From Pyxidicoccus parkwaysis (GTDB taxonomy: Bacteria; Myxococcota; Myxococcia; Myxococcales; Myxococcaceae): a stretch of 64,000 bases of DNA. This document shows, piece after piece, positions 37,709 through 45,937 of the stretch. Numbering within the stretch: position 1 is the stretch's first letter; every line of letters begins with the position of its first letter. A program made the translations under genes and the position numbers. Under the pieces are notes generated by a model. That model searched no databases and was not told the origin of the DNA. It saw nothing but the letters and a program-made list of their open reading frames with translations. The stretch covers positions 7,988,001 through 8,052,000 of the forward strand of contig NZ_CP071090.1 in the NCBI RefSeq assembly GCF_017301735.1, read 5' to 3'.

Positions 37709-38533
37709 CTACCGGAGTTTCCCCTCCAGCCACGTCTTGGTGAAGATGTTCGGACTGAGGGGCGCCAGCTCCACCTCGTCGTAGCGGACGGTGAGCTGGG
37801 TGCCCTCGCCCTCCTCCACCTCCAGCACCTCCTTGATGGAGTAGACCTCCTTCTGGTTCGCGCCCGGGTCCTTCAGCTTCTGATAGCTGCGGATGACGTC
37901 CGTGCGCAGCACCCGGCCCGAGGGCGCGTAGCCCGAGCGCTTGACGATGTTGTAGCTGGGGTCCACCCACAGCCGCAGCATCGGGAAGGACACCTGCTGG
38001 CCTTCCTTCACGGTGAGGTACAGCTTGCGGAAGACGGTGCCCTTCACCACCTCCTCGCCCTCGTCCTTGACGTCGTAGTTCTCCGCGAGGCGCGAGCGGT
38101 CGAAGTCCTCTTCACACGCAATCGTGTTGACGATGTTTCCGCGCTGCGTGGTGCGCTGCCACTGGCCCGTGCCCGGCTCGTACTCCCAGAGGTTCTTGCC
38201 GATGCGCAGGTACCCACCACCCGCGATGGTGCGCGGCTTGGTGATGTAGATGAGCAGGTCCTTCGACGAGTCGCGCCGGTAGACGAGCATCTCCAGCAGG
38301 CTCTCCGAGCCGTCCTTGCGCACCTCGCGCATGCGCACGGTGCTCTTGAAGTCGCTCGCGAAGGACATCCGGCTGTCGATGTGACGCAGCACCTCCTCGG
38401 GAGACATCTTCGCGGAGGCCGCGGCCTTCTCGGGGGCCGCGGCCTTCGGCGCGCTGCCCTGTGCGGCGGCCAGCGCGGGCAGCCCCACGGCGAGCACCGC
38501 GACAAGGCGGCGGAGGGAAGCAGGCAGGTGCAT
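37709..38533 (-). CDS. LolA-like outer-membrane lipoprotein-sorting protein, 274 aa
   Basis: Signal peptide MHLPASLRRLVAVLAVGLPA, cleaved after ALAAAQ. The body has the half-barrel pattern of the LolA/LppX/MucE group seen in outer-membrane lipoprotein-sorting proteins (DFKSTVRMREVRKDGSES, KDLLIYITKPRTIAGGG, YEPGTGQWQR, TVKEGQQVSFPMLRLWVDP). It should carry a lipid or lipoprotein across the periplasm. Its ATG overlaps the stop of the FtsX-type permease by one base (TAATG). This three-gene set is convergent with the NRPS. Confidence 0.88.
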   Translation of the reverse strand: MHLPASLRRLVAVLAVGLPALAAAQGSAPKAAAPEKAAASAKMSPEEVLRHIDSRMSFASDFKSTVRMREVRKDGSESLLEMLVYRRDSSKDLLIYITKPRTIAGGGYLRIGKNLWEYEPGTGQWQRTTQRGNIVNTIACEEDFDRSRLAENYDVKDEGEEVVKGTVFRKLYLTVKEGQQVSFPMLRLWVDPSYNIVKRSGYAPSGRVLRTDVIRSYQKLKDPGANQKEVYSIKEVLEVEEGEGTQLTVRYDEVELAPLSPNIFTKTWLEGKLR

Positions 38534-39846
38534 TACAGGGCCTCCATGGCGGAACGGGGTTGGAGCTTCGCGGCACGCGCCGCGGGAACGATGGTGGCCA
38601 GCCCCGCCGCGAACGTGACGAGGATGACCGCCAGCACAGCGCCCCCGAGGCCGGGCTCCAGCGGCAGGGTGCTGGCAAAGAACAGGTCTGTCAGCGCCTC
38701 GGGCAGCGTGACGGCGCCCTTGAGCAGCGCGCACAAGGAAGAAGCGATGATGGCGCCCAGCGTGGAGCCCACGAGGCCCAGCAGCAGCCCCTCCAACATG
38801 AAGAGGCCCACCACGGAGGGACGCTGCATGCCCATGGCGCGCAGGGTGCCAATCTCGCGCGTCCGCTCGCGCACCGCGACGCTGAGGGAGACGAACAGGC
38901 CCACGCCCACCACCGCCAGCACCACCAGCCCCACCAGCAGCGTCAGCGCCGCGAGGCCCTCCGTGACGAAGGAGAGGAAGGAGGACTCGTCCTCCCATGT
39001 GCTGACGTCCAGCCGCTGGCCACGCCAGCCCTCGCGCAGCAGCGGCACCAGCTTGTCGCCGTAGGCTTCATGCGTGGGCGGGAGCACCTCGTAGCCCGCC
39101 TTGCGCAGCGAATCGCGCCAGGAGCCACCCAGCGCATCCACGTCCATGACCTCCTCCGCGCCGGAATCACAGACGAGCTGGAGCACACCGGACGTCTTCG
39201 GCTGGTAGCCCTCCAATTCGCGCAGGGTGTCGTTGGAGACGAGGATGCCCGCGGAGCCACCGAGCAGGCCCGCCTTCTCCGTGACCGCCACCACCTCCAC
39301 GTCCAGCGCGTTGCGGCGCAGCGCGCCCACGGGCTGCGCGAAGAGCGTGGCCAGGTCGCCCTTCTTCACCTGGAGCCGGTCCGCCACCGTGGTGGACAGG
39401 GCCACCGTGCGCCGCCGCGACAGCGCGTCCAGGCTGCCCTCGCGCAGACGGAAGCGGGCCAGCGCGTCGCGCTCCGCGGCCACGTCCACGGAGACGATGA
39501 AGGACGGGTGCCGACGCCGGCCCGCGCCCGCCGTCGCCTGGCCGCGCCCGCGCTCGCGCAGCACGCAGCCCTCGGGGACGAGCGGCGTCACCACCTCGCG
39601 CACGCGCGTCGCATCCCCCATCACCGGGGCGAGCGTGTCCGGGTGCACCTTGAAGAAGCCACCAACGTTGAGCGTGCCGCTGAGGAAGGTGGTGATGGCC
39701 TCGCGCTGCGAGGCGGCGACGCCGGACGACAGCGCCATCATTCCCACCAGCACGCCGCTGGCGCTCGCCGTGACGGCCAGCAGCAGCACCGCGCGCTCGC
39801 GGTGGGCGAAGAGGTTGCGGAGGGCCAGCCGGAGCAGGTTGAGCAT
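38533..39846 (-). CDS. FtsX/LolE-type ABC transporter permease, 437 aa
   Basis: Four membrane helices: one near the N-terminus (LALRNLFAHRERAVLLLAVTA) and three at the end (FVTEGLAALTLLVGLVVLAV, LLLGLVGSTLGAIIASS, GGAVLAVILVTFAAGLATIV), with a large periplasmic domain between. This is the MacB/FtsX permease architecture. It starts 3 bp after the upstream permease stop. It should work with a separate LolD-like ATPase, which is not found next to it. Likely a lipoprotein or lipid exporter partner of the LolA-like protein. Confidence 0.88.
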   Translation of the reverse strand: MLNLLRLALRNLFAHRERAVLLLAVTASASGVLVGMMALSSGVAASQREAITTFLSGTLNVGGFFKVHPDTLAPVMGDATRVREVVTPLVPEGCVLRERGRGQATAGAGRRRHPSFIVSVDVAAERDALARFRLREGSLDALSRRRTVALSTTVADRLQVKKGDLATLFAQPVGALRRNALDVEVVAVTEKAGLLGGSAGILVSNDTLRELEGYQPKTSGVLQLVCDSGAEEVMDVDALGGSWRDSLRKAGYEVLPPTHEAYGDKLVPLLREGWRGQRLDVSTWEDESSFLSFVTEGLAALTLLVGLVVLAVVGVGLFVSLSVAVRERTREIGTLRAMGMQRPSVVGLFMLEGLLLGLVGSTLGAIIASSLCALLKGAVTLPEALTDLFFASTLPLEPGLGGAVLAVILVTFAAGLATIVPAARAAKLQPRSAMEAL

Positions 39847-39849
39847 GGC

Positions 39850-41895
39850 CTAGTCCTCCCTCTTCCGCATGGCCGCCACCGGCGACACCGAGCTGCCCCG
39901 CCACGCGGGCACCAGTGACGCCGCCAGCACCACCGCGAGGATTCCCAGCACCACCCCCACGCTCGCCGCACCGGACAGCTTCGGCATCAGCACCGGCCCA
40001 CCCATGAAGAACTGGAGCGTCTCGTCGTGCACGGAGACGCCGTCACCCACCAGCACACGCAGCAGCGACGCGGACAGGAGCACGCCCAGCCCCGCGCCCA
40101 GCCCGCCCAGCAGCAGGCCTTCCATCAACAGCACGGAGAAGGCCTCGCGGCGCTGCATGCCCACCGCTCGCAGCGTGCCCACCTCACCCACCCGCTCCTG
40201 CGCCAGGAGCAGCAGCGTGCCGGCGGACACCAGCACCACGAACAGCGCCAGCATCGCGGCGAAGGCCAGCAGCACCACCTGCGTCATCCCCACCACCCCG
40301 CTGATGAAGCCTCCCGCCATCTCCCAGTCCACCGTGGCCAGCGGCAGGCCGGACTCCTTCGCCAGCGCGTCGATGCGCGCGGCCACGTCCTCTTGAGACG
40401 CATCAGGCGACAGCACCAGCGCGGCCTGGAGCACGCTGCCTCCGCGCAGCTCTCCCGGCGCAATCGTCTCCGGCCAGGCCTGGAGCCGCTCGAAGCGCGG
40501 AGCCTCTTCCTCCTTCGGCTTCGCTGGCGCCTCCGTCTCGACGATGGCGGCCGGGAGCAGCTCCGCGTCCGCGGACGCCTCCGCGCCTCCCATGCCCAGC
40601 GCCTCCACGTCCCGCCGCGCCTCGTCCTTCTCCGCCTGCGTCCTGCGGCCGGAGAGGTGGCGCGCGGTGACGAGGTCCAGCGCGCTCAGCGTGTTGACGC
40701 GGCTGGTGTCTCCACCGAGCCCCTTGAAGCGGAAGGTGCCCCACACCTTCACCGGCACGCTGTTGAGCCCCGCCGAGCTGCGCAGCACCAGCGTGTCGCC
40801 GGGCTTCACGCGGTACATGGGCAGGTGCGGCGCCAGCTCGGCGTAGAAGGCTTTGTAGCGCGCGTCGAAGTTGTCGTCGTCCAGCGCCAGGAACTCGCGC
40901 AGCAGCGGCTCCAGCTCGCCCGCGTGGTTCAGCACCCGCGCCAGCGCCGCTTGCAGCGCCGCCGCGCGCTCCACGTCGAGCCGCGCGAGCAAATCCGGCA
41001 GCTCCAGCCCGTTGCGCTCCACCAGCGTGCGCAGCCGCTCGTCGTCGGCGAAGGTGGCGCCCCGCTCGTGCTCGCGCTTCAGCTCGTCCAGGCGCGTGGC
41101 GAGGGGCAGCTTGAAGCTCTTCTCGTACAGTCCGTGCCCCAGCACCAGCCCGCGCTGGCCCGGCGGCGGCATCGTCCCGGTGACGAGCTCGAAGCGCGGG
41201 AAGGCGCGCGGGAACTGCTCCAGGTCCGAGCCCAGGTACTCGATGTCGATGGACTCGCCCTCGCCGGCCTGCCGGGCCACGCGGTTCTCCAGGTACTCGA
41301 GCGACTCCAGCGGCGCGGCGCGGAAGCGCTGCCAGAACTCGGGCGTCGTCACCGCCTCCAGCGCCTTCTTGTCCTCGGCCGCATCCTCCGCGCCGAGGAA
41401 GGCCTCCGTGCGGCGGCGCGCATCTCCGGCCACGCCTCGCAGGGTGTGCTCCAGGTCATCCGTGAGCCGCGCCAGCCTCGCGTCGCGCGCCTCGGACGCG
41501 GGCTCGCGCGCCACCGTACGCACCGCGGCCAGCTTCTCGTCGAGGTAGTTGCCGCGGAACACCGAGGCCAGCCCCACCTCCATCGGTACCACGTCGTGCA
41601 CGCCCTCCACCGCGCGCAGCTTCGCCTCCAGCGCCGGGTAGTCCGGCAGCGGCGTGAGGTCCGGCGTGCCCCCCGAGTCCATCACCACCACGGGCTGCTC
41701 GGCCGACTTCGAGTTGTAGACCTGGAGGTGGCCGGTGCCGCTCTCGATGATGCTGCGCCGCGTCCCCTCGGAGATGCCCTCCACGAAGGCGGCGCCGAGG
41801 GTGAGGAGCACCGCGCTGCCCAGGGCCAGCAGGCCCACCACCCAGCTCCGGGGCCGGGCCAGCACGCTCTGGAGCGCGAACGACAGCAGCGTCAC
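39850..41895 (-). CDS. FtsX/LolE-type ABC transporter permease, 681 aa
   Basis: GTG start at 41895 with GAGGAG 6 bp upstream; the frame reads back to 42213 but that extension is not protein-like. N-terminal membrane helix (VVGLLALGSAVLLTLGAAF), very long periplasmic domain (about 400 residues, charged and helical in the middle), then three C-terminal helices, as in FtsX/LolC-E/MacB. The C-terminal third includes the paralogous block shared with the smaller permease (QERVGEVGTLRAVGMQR). First gene of the three-gene operon. The ATPase partner must come from elsewhere. Confidence 0.88.
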   Translation of the reverse strand: MTLLSFALQSVLARPRSWVVGLLALGSAVLLTLGAAFVEGISEGTRRSIIESGTGHLQVYNSKSAEQPVVVMDSGGTPDLTPLPDYPALEAKLRAVEGVHDVVPMEVGLASVFRGNYLDEKLAAVRTVAREPASEARDARLARLTDDLEHTLRGVAGDARRRTEAFLGAEDAAEDKKALEAVTTPEFWQRFRAAPLESLEYLENRVARQAGEGESIDIEYLGSDLEQFPRAFPRFELVTGTMPPPGQRGLVLGHGLYEKSFKLPLATRLDELKREHERGATFADDERLRTLVERNGLELPDLLARLDVERAAALQAALARVLNHAGELEPLLREFLALDDDNFDARYKAFYAELAPHLPMYRVKPGDTLVLRSSAGLNSVPVKVWGTFRFKGLGGDTSRVNTLSALDLVTARHLSGRRTQAEKDEARRDVEALGMGGAEASADAELLPAAIVETEAPAKPKEEEAPRFERLQAWPETIAPGELRGGSVLQAALVLSPDASQEDVAARIDALAKESGLPLATVDWEMAGGFISGVVGMTQVVLLAFAAMLALFVVLVSAGTLLLLAQERVGEVGTLRAVGMQRREAFSVLLMEGLLLGGLGAGLGVLLSASLLRVLVGDGVSVHDETLQFFMGGPVLMPKLSGAASVGVVLGILAVVLAASLVPAWRGSSVSPVAAMRKRED

Positions 41896-42074
41896 CGGGG
41901 ACTCCTCGCGAGACGGGCACGGCAACGAGAGCCGCGCGCCGCCCGTCGCCGACGGGCAGGCCCCGCTCCGCCGTGGGGGGAGTCCGGACGATAGAGAACC
42001 CCTCCAGGTCAAGCAAGCCATGCACTCCCAGCGGGTTGCGCACTCCCGGTCCTCCGGATGAAGCTGCCGACACC

Positions 42075-43610
42075 ATGACGGCGACCCCGAGCCCCACCCT
42101 GGCGCAGTCGCTCCACTTCTGGGCCCGCAACGCCTCCAACGAGTCCGCGCTCCTCCAGGCCTCGCTGCGGCTGGGCCTCTTCGCCGCACTGCCCGTGGAG
42201 GGCGATGCTCCACCCGTGTCGCTCGACGCGCTGGCCCGTGAGCTGCGCGCCTCGCCTCGTGGCCTCCGCTCCCTGCTGGAGCTGCTGGTGTGCCTGGGCT
42301 TCGCGCGGCAGGACGGCCAGGGAGACGAGCGCCGCTTCGCCCTCGCGCGCACGGCGGCGGGCTTCCTGCGCGACGCGTCCTTCCTCTCGACGCTCCAGGC
42401 CGAGCTGCCCTGGTGGGAGCCCCTGGGCCTGCTCGACGAGGCGGTGAAGCGCGGCGAGCCGGTGCCGCACGGCGGCCAGCGCTGGGACGTGCTCGGCCAC
42501 TACCGCGCGCTTTTCTTGGACGCGCCCCCGGCCCTGCCCTCGCCCGAGGCCGCGGACTTCTTCGACCGCTTCGCCCGGAGCGGAGCGCGCACGCAGCTCC
42601 TCATCACCGCGGGCCGCCTGGGCCTGCTGGAGTTGCTCGCCGCGTCGCCGAAGACGATGCCCGAGCTGGGCGCGGCCACGTACCTGACCACGTCGGGGCT
42701 GCGCGTGCTGGTGGAGGTGCTGGCGAAGCTCGGCCTCACCCGCGAGGACGGCGGAGCGTGGGGGCTGTCACCGGAGGCGAAGCAGCTGCTGGAGGGCAAG
42801 GCGCTGGCGTACCTCGTGCGCTCGCTGTCCGTGTCCGCGCAGTACTGGGAGGCGCTGGGGAAGCTGGACGAGACGGTGCGCTCCGAGCGCTTCATCCTGG
42901 ACTTGAAGGACCCCGAGGTGAGCCGGCGCTTCTACGCGGACAACTCGAACCAGATTACGGCGGTGTTCGCCTCGCACTTCCAGCTCAGCCGGCGGGCGGC
43001 CACCACACTGGCGCGCGCGCGTCCGCTGGAGGGCGCGAAGGTGTTGGACATCGGCACCGGCTCCGGCGTGTGGGGCGCGGCCTTCGCGCGGGCCACGCCG
43101 ACGACGCACGTCACCTACTTCGACCAGGCGGTGGTGCTGGAGCAGGTGCGCCGCAACACGGAGAGCCTCAAGGTCTCGGACCGCGCACGCTTCTGGCCGG
43201 GAGACCTCTTCACCCAGGACTTCGGCGAGGCCGACTTCGACGTCATCATCCTGCCCCAGGTGCTCAACGTGCTCCGGCCGGAGGCCCTGCCCGGCATCTT
43301 CGCCCGCGTGGCGCGCGCGCTGCGGCCGGACGGCGTGCTGCTCATCGCCGAGTACGTGCTGAACGAGGGCCGCGATGGCCCGCTGGACCACCTCTACTTC
43401 GGGCTGCGGCGCTTCATGACGAACGAGGGCGATTTGCTCTCCGCCTCCGAGTACGGACGTCTGCTGGCGGACGTGGGCCTCACCTCCACCGTCTGCATTC
43501 CCCTGCCCACGCAGGAGATGCTGCTGGCCGCGCGCCAGGGGGTGTCACTTCCGACGCAGCTCGCGCCGGCCGACAGCGTGGCGCGTCAAGAACCCGCGCG
43601 CGGGAGTTGA
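42075..43610 (+). CDS. two-winged-helix SAM methyltransferase, 511 aa, paralogue A
   Basis: Start ATG 42075, MTATPSPTLAQSLHFWARN. Residues about 10-125 resemble a methyltransferase dimerisation domain (winged helix) and a second such domain lies at about 170-290. The C-terminal Rossmann domain has the SAM motif VLDIGTGSGVWG at about residue 322. Ordinary plant-type O-methyltransferases have one winged-helix part, so this has an extra copy. Divergent from the permease operon. Highly similar to the gene at 45938-47410. Probably O- or N-methylates a small molecule, perhaps the peptide product. A loose hairpin with a T-run (43591-43619) may end the transcript. Confidence 0.85.
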   Translation: MTATPSPTLAQSLHFWARNASNESALLQASLRLGLFAALPVEGDAPPVSLDALARELRASPRGLRSLLELLVCLGFARQDGQGDERRFALARTAAGFLRDASFLSTLQAELPWWEPLGLLDEAVKRGEPVPHGGQRWDVLGHYRALFLDAPPALPSPEAADFFDRFARSGARTQLLITAGRLGLLELLAASPKTMPELGAATYLTTSGLRVLVEVLAKLGLTREDGGAWGLSPEAKQLLEGKALAYLVRSLSVSAQYWEALGKLDETVRSERFILDLKDPEVSRRFYADNSNQITAVFASHFQLSRRAATTLARARPLEGAKVLDIGTGSGVWGAAFARATPTTHVTYFDQAVVLEQVRRNTESLKVSDRARFWPGDLFTQDFGEADFDVIILPQVLNVLRPEALPGIFARVARALRPDGVLLIAEYVLNEGRDGPLDHLYFGLRRFMTNEGDLLSASEYGRLLADVGLTSTVCIPLPTQEMLLAARQGVSLPTQLAPADSVARQEPARGS

Positions 43611-43619
43611 AGGGTTTTT
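43591..43619 (+). terminator. weak intrinsic terminator after methyltransferase A
   Basis: AACCC (43591-43595) can pair with GGGTT (43612-43616), enclosing a GC-rich palindrome, and TTTTT follows. It overlaps the stop codon of the methyltransferase. Low strength and only suggestive. Confidence 0.35.
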
Positions 43620-43703
43620 AGGGCTGTCCCCTTGCCGCTTTCCAGGCCCCCCGGTAGCGTCCAGACCTTCCCCGCGTAACGAGCCTGCCCCCGGAAGGTC
43701 GCG

Positions 43704-44675
43704 ATGCGCGCCGTGCCCCAGGTGGACAGCCCCGGCGTCTCCCGCTCCGAGCCCGAGGCCGGAGTGCGCGCGGAGTCCATCGCCGCGAGGCTCCGCGCCC
43801 GGTACGCGCGCCCCGTCACCGCGCTCGGCTACCAGCCCCAGTCGCTGCCGGAAGCGGTGGCGCACCTGGGCCTGCACGTGGTGCTGAGCGTGGCGGCCGC
43901 GTGGGTGACGGCCGTGCTGACGCGGTGGCAGCCGGTGCTGGGCTGGGCGCTGTATCCGCTGGCGGCCTTCTTCATCGGCACGCGGTTCCGCGCGCTGGGC
44001 AACATGCTGCACGAGGCGTGTCACGGCATGCTCGTGCGCGGCAAGCGCCGCAACCGCGCGCTCGGGCACGTGCTGGCCATCATCGACCTCACCGCGCTGG
44101 AGCCGTACACGCGCGAGCACTTCACGCATCACCTGCACCTGGGTGATGCAGTGAAGGACTTGGACTTCGTGCCGCGCAGCCGCTTCGGCTTCTCGGACGC
44201 GAGCCGGCCCTTCGTGAAGACGCACCTGCTGCGGCCGATGCTGCTGGTGCACCTGCCGGCCTTCCTGCGGCCGGTGTTCTTCCACCGCACGGACCCGTGG
44301 CCGGTGACGCTGGTGCGCTGGGCCTTCCTCGCGGGGCTGGTGGCGCTGGCGCAGTGGGGCATCGGCTGGAAGGCGTTCCTGCTCTTCTACGCTGTGCCGT
44401 ACCTGGTGCCGTACCAGGTCATCCGCTACTGGTCGGACGCGGTGGACCACGCGGGCGTCATCGGCTCGGCGGACGAGTTCCACCGCTCGCGCAACCACAT
44501 CCTCCCGTGGGGTCCGCTCAACACGGTGCTCTTCCCGAGGAACGACGCGTACCACCTCACGCACCACCTGTTCCCCGCCGTGCCCACCGCGTGGCAGGGA
44601 CATGTGCACGAGATGCTGCTGCACGACCCGGACTACGCGGCGCGCGAGCACTCCTTCGGCGCGCTGCTGCGCTGA
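43704..44675 (+). CDS. membrane fatty-acid desaturase/hydroxylase, 323 aa
   Basis: Three histidine boxes: HEACH (residues 103-107), HFTHH (139-143) and HLTHH (about 287-291), the di-iron signature of integral membrane desaturases. Hydrophobic helices lie near residues 55-95 and 205-260. It introduces a double bond or hydroxyl into a lipid or lipid-like chain, in the inner membrane. Same strand as methyltransferase A, 93 bp downstream, with a GGAAGG site. It may act on a fatty chain joined to the NRPS product, or on membrane lipid. Confidence 0.88.
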   Translation: MRAVPQVDSPGVSRSEPEAGVRAESIAARLRARYARPVTALGYQPQSLPEAVAHLGLHVVLSVAAAWVTAVLTRWQPVLGWALYPLAAFFIGTRFRALGNMLHEACHGMLVRGKRRNRALGHVLAIIDLTALEPYTREHFTHHLHLGDAVKDLDFVPRSRFGFSDASRPFVKTHLLRPMLLVHLPAFLRPVFFHRTDPWPVTLVRWAFLAGLVALAQWGIGWKAFLLFYAVPYLVPYQVIRYWSDAVDHAGVIGSADEFHRSRNHILPWGPLNTVLFPRNDAYHLTHHLFPAVPTAWQGHVHEMLLHDPDYAAREHSFGALLR

Positions 44676-44752
44676 CTCACGGCGCGAGCCTCCGAAACGC
44701 CACGCGCTTCAATGAGGCCAGAGGCCGCTGAGGCCCTCTGCTGGCCAGCCCC

Positions 44753-45919
44753 TCAGCGCGTGGTGGCGCGCTCAATCGCCTCGAGCGCCTCGGGGAAGCG
44801 GTCCGCAGCCATGCCCAGTCCCAGCCGGAAGCCGTGCCCGCGCTCCAGCGGATGCGTCCCCTCGGGAGAGCCGGCCTCCATCGCGCTCAGCGGCAGCACG
44901 AACACGCCTTCCGCCGACAGCGCGGAGAGCCGCGCCTCGAAGTCACGAGGCTCGGAAGCACCACGCACGCCGATGCAGGTGACGAGCCCGCCCGTCGGCG
45001 CGATGCCGTAGACGCCTCGCGAGCGCTCCAGGAACGCGGCCAGCGTGCGGCGGTTCTTCATCCACTCCTCGCGCGCATGCGTCAGCGCGGGGCTGTGCAG
45101 GTCCTTCAGCACCTCGTACGAAATCCACTCCGTCACCGGGTTCACCGTGTGCGTCGTGTAGTTCTTCTCGTTCTGCATGCGCGAGAGCATGGCCGTGTCG
45201 CCCACGCACCAGCCGATGCGCAGCCCCGGGCAGCCCAGGCACTTGATGAACGAGCCGGTGACGAAGGTGCGCGAGCCCGGCCGGTACACCGAGGCCCCCA
45301 GCACTGCGTCCTCGGAGGAGAGGAAGCGGTAGTGCTCATCCCCAATCACCGTGGCCCCCGCCGCGTCCGCCCAGCGCGCCACCGCGTCCAGCAACTTCGC
45401 GTCCAGCACCAGCCCGGAGGGGTTGTGAGGATTGTTGATGATGACCGCGTCCGGCTGCTCGCGAGCCAGCACGTCCAGCCACTCGGCCCCGTCCACGGAC
45501 GGCACGCCGCGCGCGTCCCAGCGCACGGGCAGCCGCACCACCTGGGCGCCCTGCTGCATGGGCAGCTCGTAGAGGAGTTGGAAGGCGGGCCACGCCAGGG
45601 CCACCTTGCGCGGGCGGAGCTGGCGGAAGAGCAGGAGCAGCGCCTCACTGGTGCCGGTGGTGATGAGGACGTTGTCGCGCGTGGTGCCCGGGTGCATGGC
45701 GGCCACCAGGTCCCTCAGGTCCGCGCGCCCCCAGTTGGGACTGTCACGCAGCAGCGTGGAGAGGAACACGTCCGCCGCCTGCGTCTGACTCACGCCGGAG
45801 CCCGTGAGCAGCTCGCCCACGGTGACGGGACGGCCACCGGACTCCCCGAGGTTGTAGCGCGCGGTAAAGCGCGAGCCCTCCAGGTAGTCCTCCATGAAGA
45901 ACGGGCGCAGCAGGTCCAT
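44753..45919 (-). CDS. fold-type I PLP aminotransferase, 388 aa
   Basis: Has the class I/II aminotransferase pattern: phosphate-binding TGTSEA, INNPHNPSG, and the Schiff-base lysine in TGSFIKCLGC (Lys226), then RIGW. The N-terminal layout (EDYLEGSRFTARYNLGES, GELL) reminds me of the VioD capreomycidine-synthase type, where a small head precedes the core. It could make a nonproteinogenic amino acid or 2-oxo acid for the NRPS. Last gene in the four-gene minus operon; 18 bp after methyltransferase B. The VioD resemblance is an impression, not an alignment. Confidence 0.82.
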   Translation of the reverse strand: MDLLRPFFMEDYLEGSRFTARYNLGESGGRPVTVGELLTGSGVSQTQAADVFLSTLLRDSPNWGRADLRDLVAAMHPGTTRDNVLITTGTSEALLLLFRQLRPRKVALAWPAFQLLYELPMQQGAQVVRLPVRWDARGVPSVDGAEWLDVLAREQPDAVIINNPHNPSGLVLDAKLLDAVARWADAAGATVIGDEHYRFLSSEDAVLGASVYRPGSRTFVTGSFIKCLGCPGLRIGWCVGDTAMLSRMQNEKNYTTHTVNPVTEWISYEVLKDLHSPALTHAREEWMKNRRTLAAFLERSRGVYGIAPTGGLVTCIGVRGASEPRDFEARLSALSAEGVFVLPLSAMEAGSPEGTHPLERGHGFRLGLGMAADRFPEALEAIERATTR

Positions 45920-45937
45920 GGGCTCTCCCGGAAAACG

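Noticed and set aside
41896..42213. Upstream extension of the large FtsX permease
   Set aside because: The GTG at 41895 has a strong ribosome site and begins the membrane helix; the extension is not protein-like and crosses the divergent promoter region.
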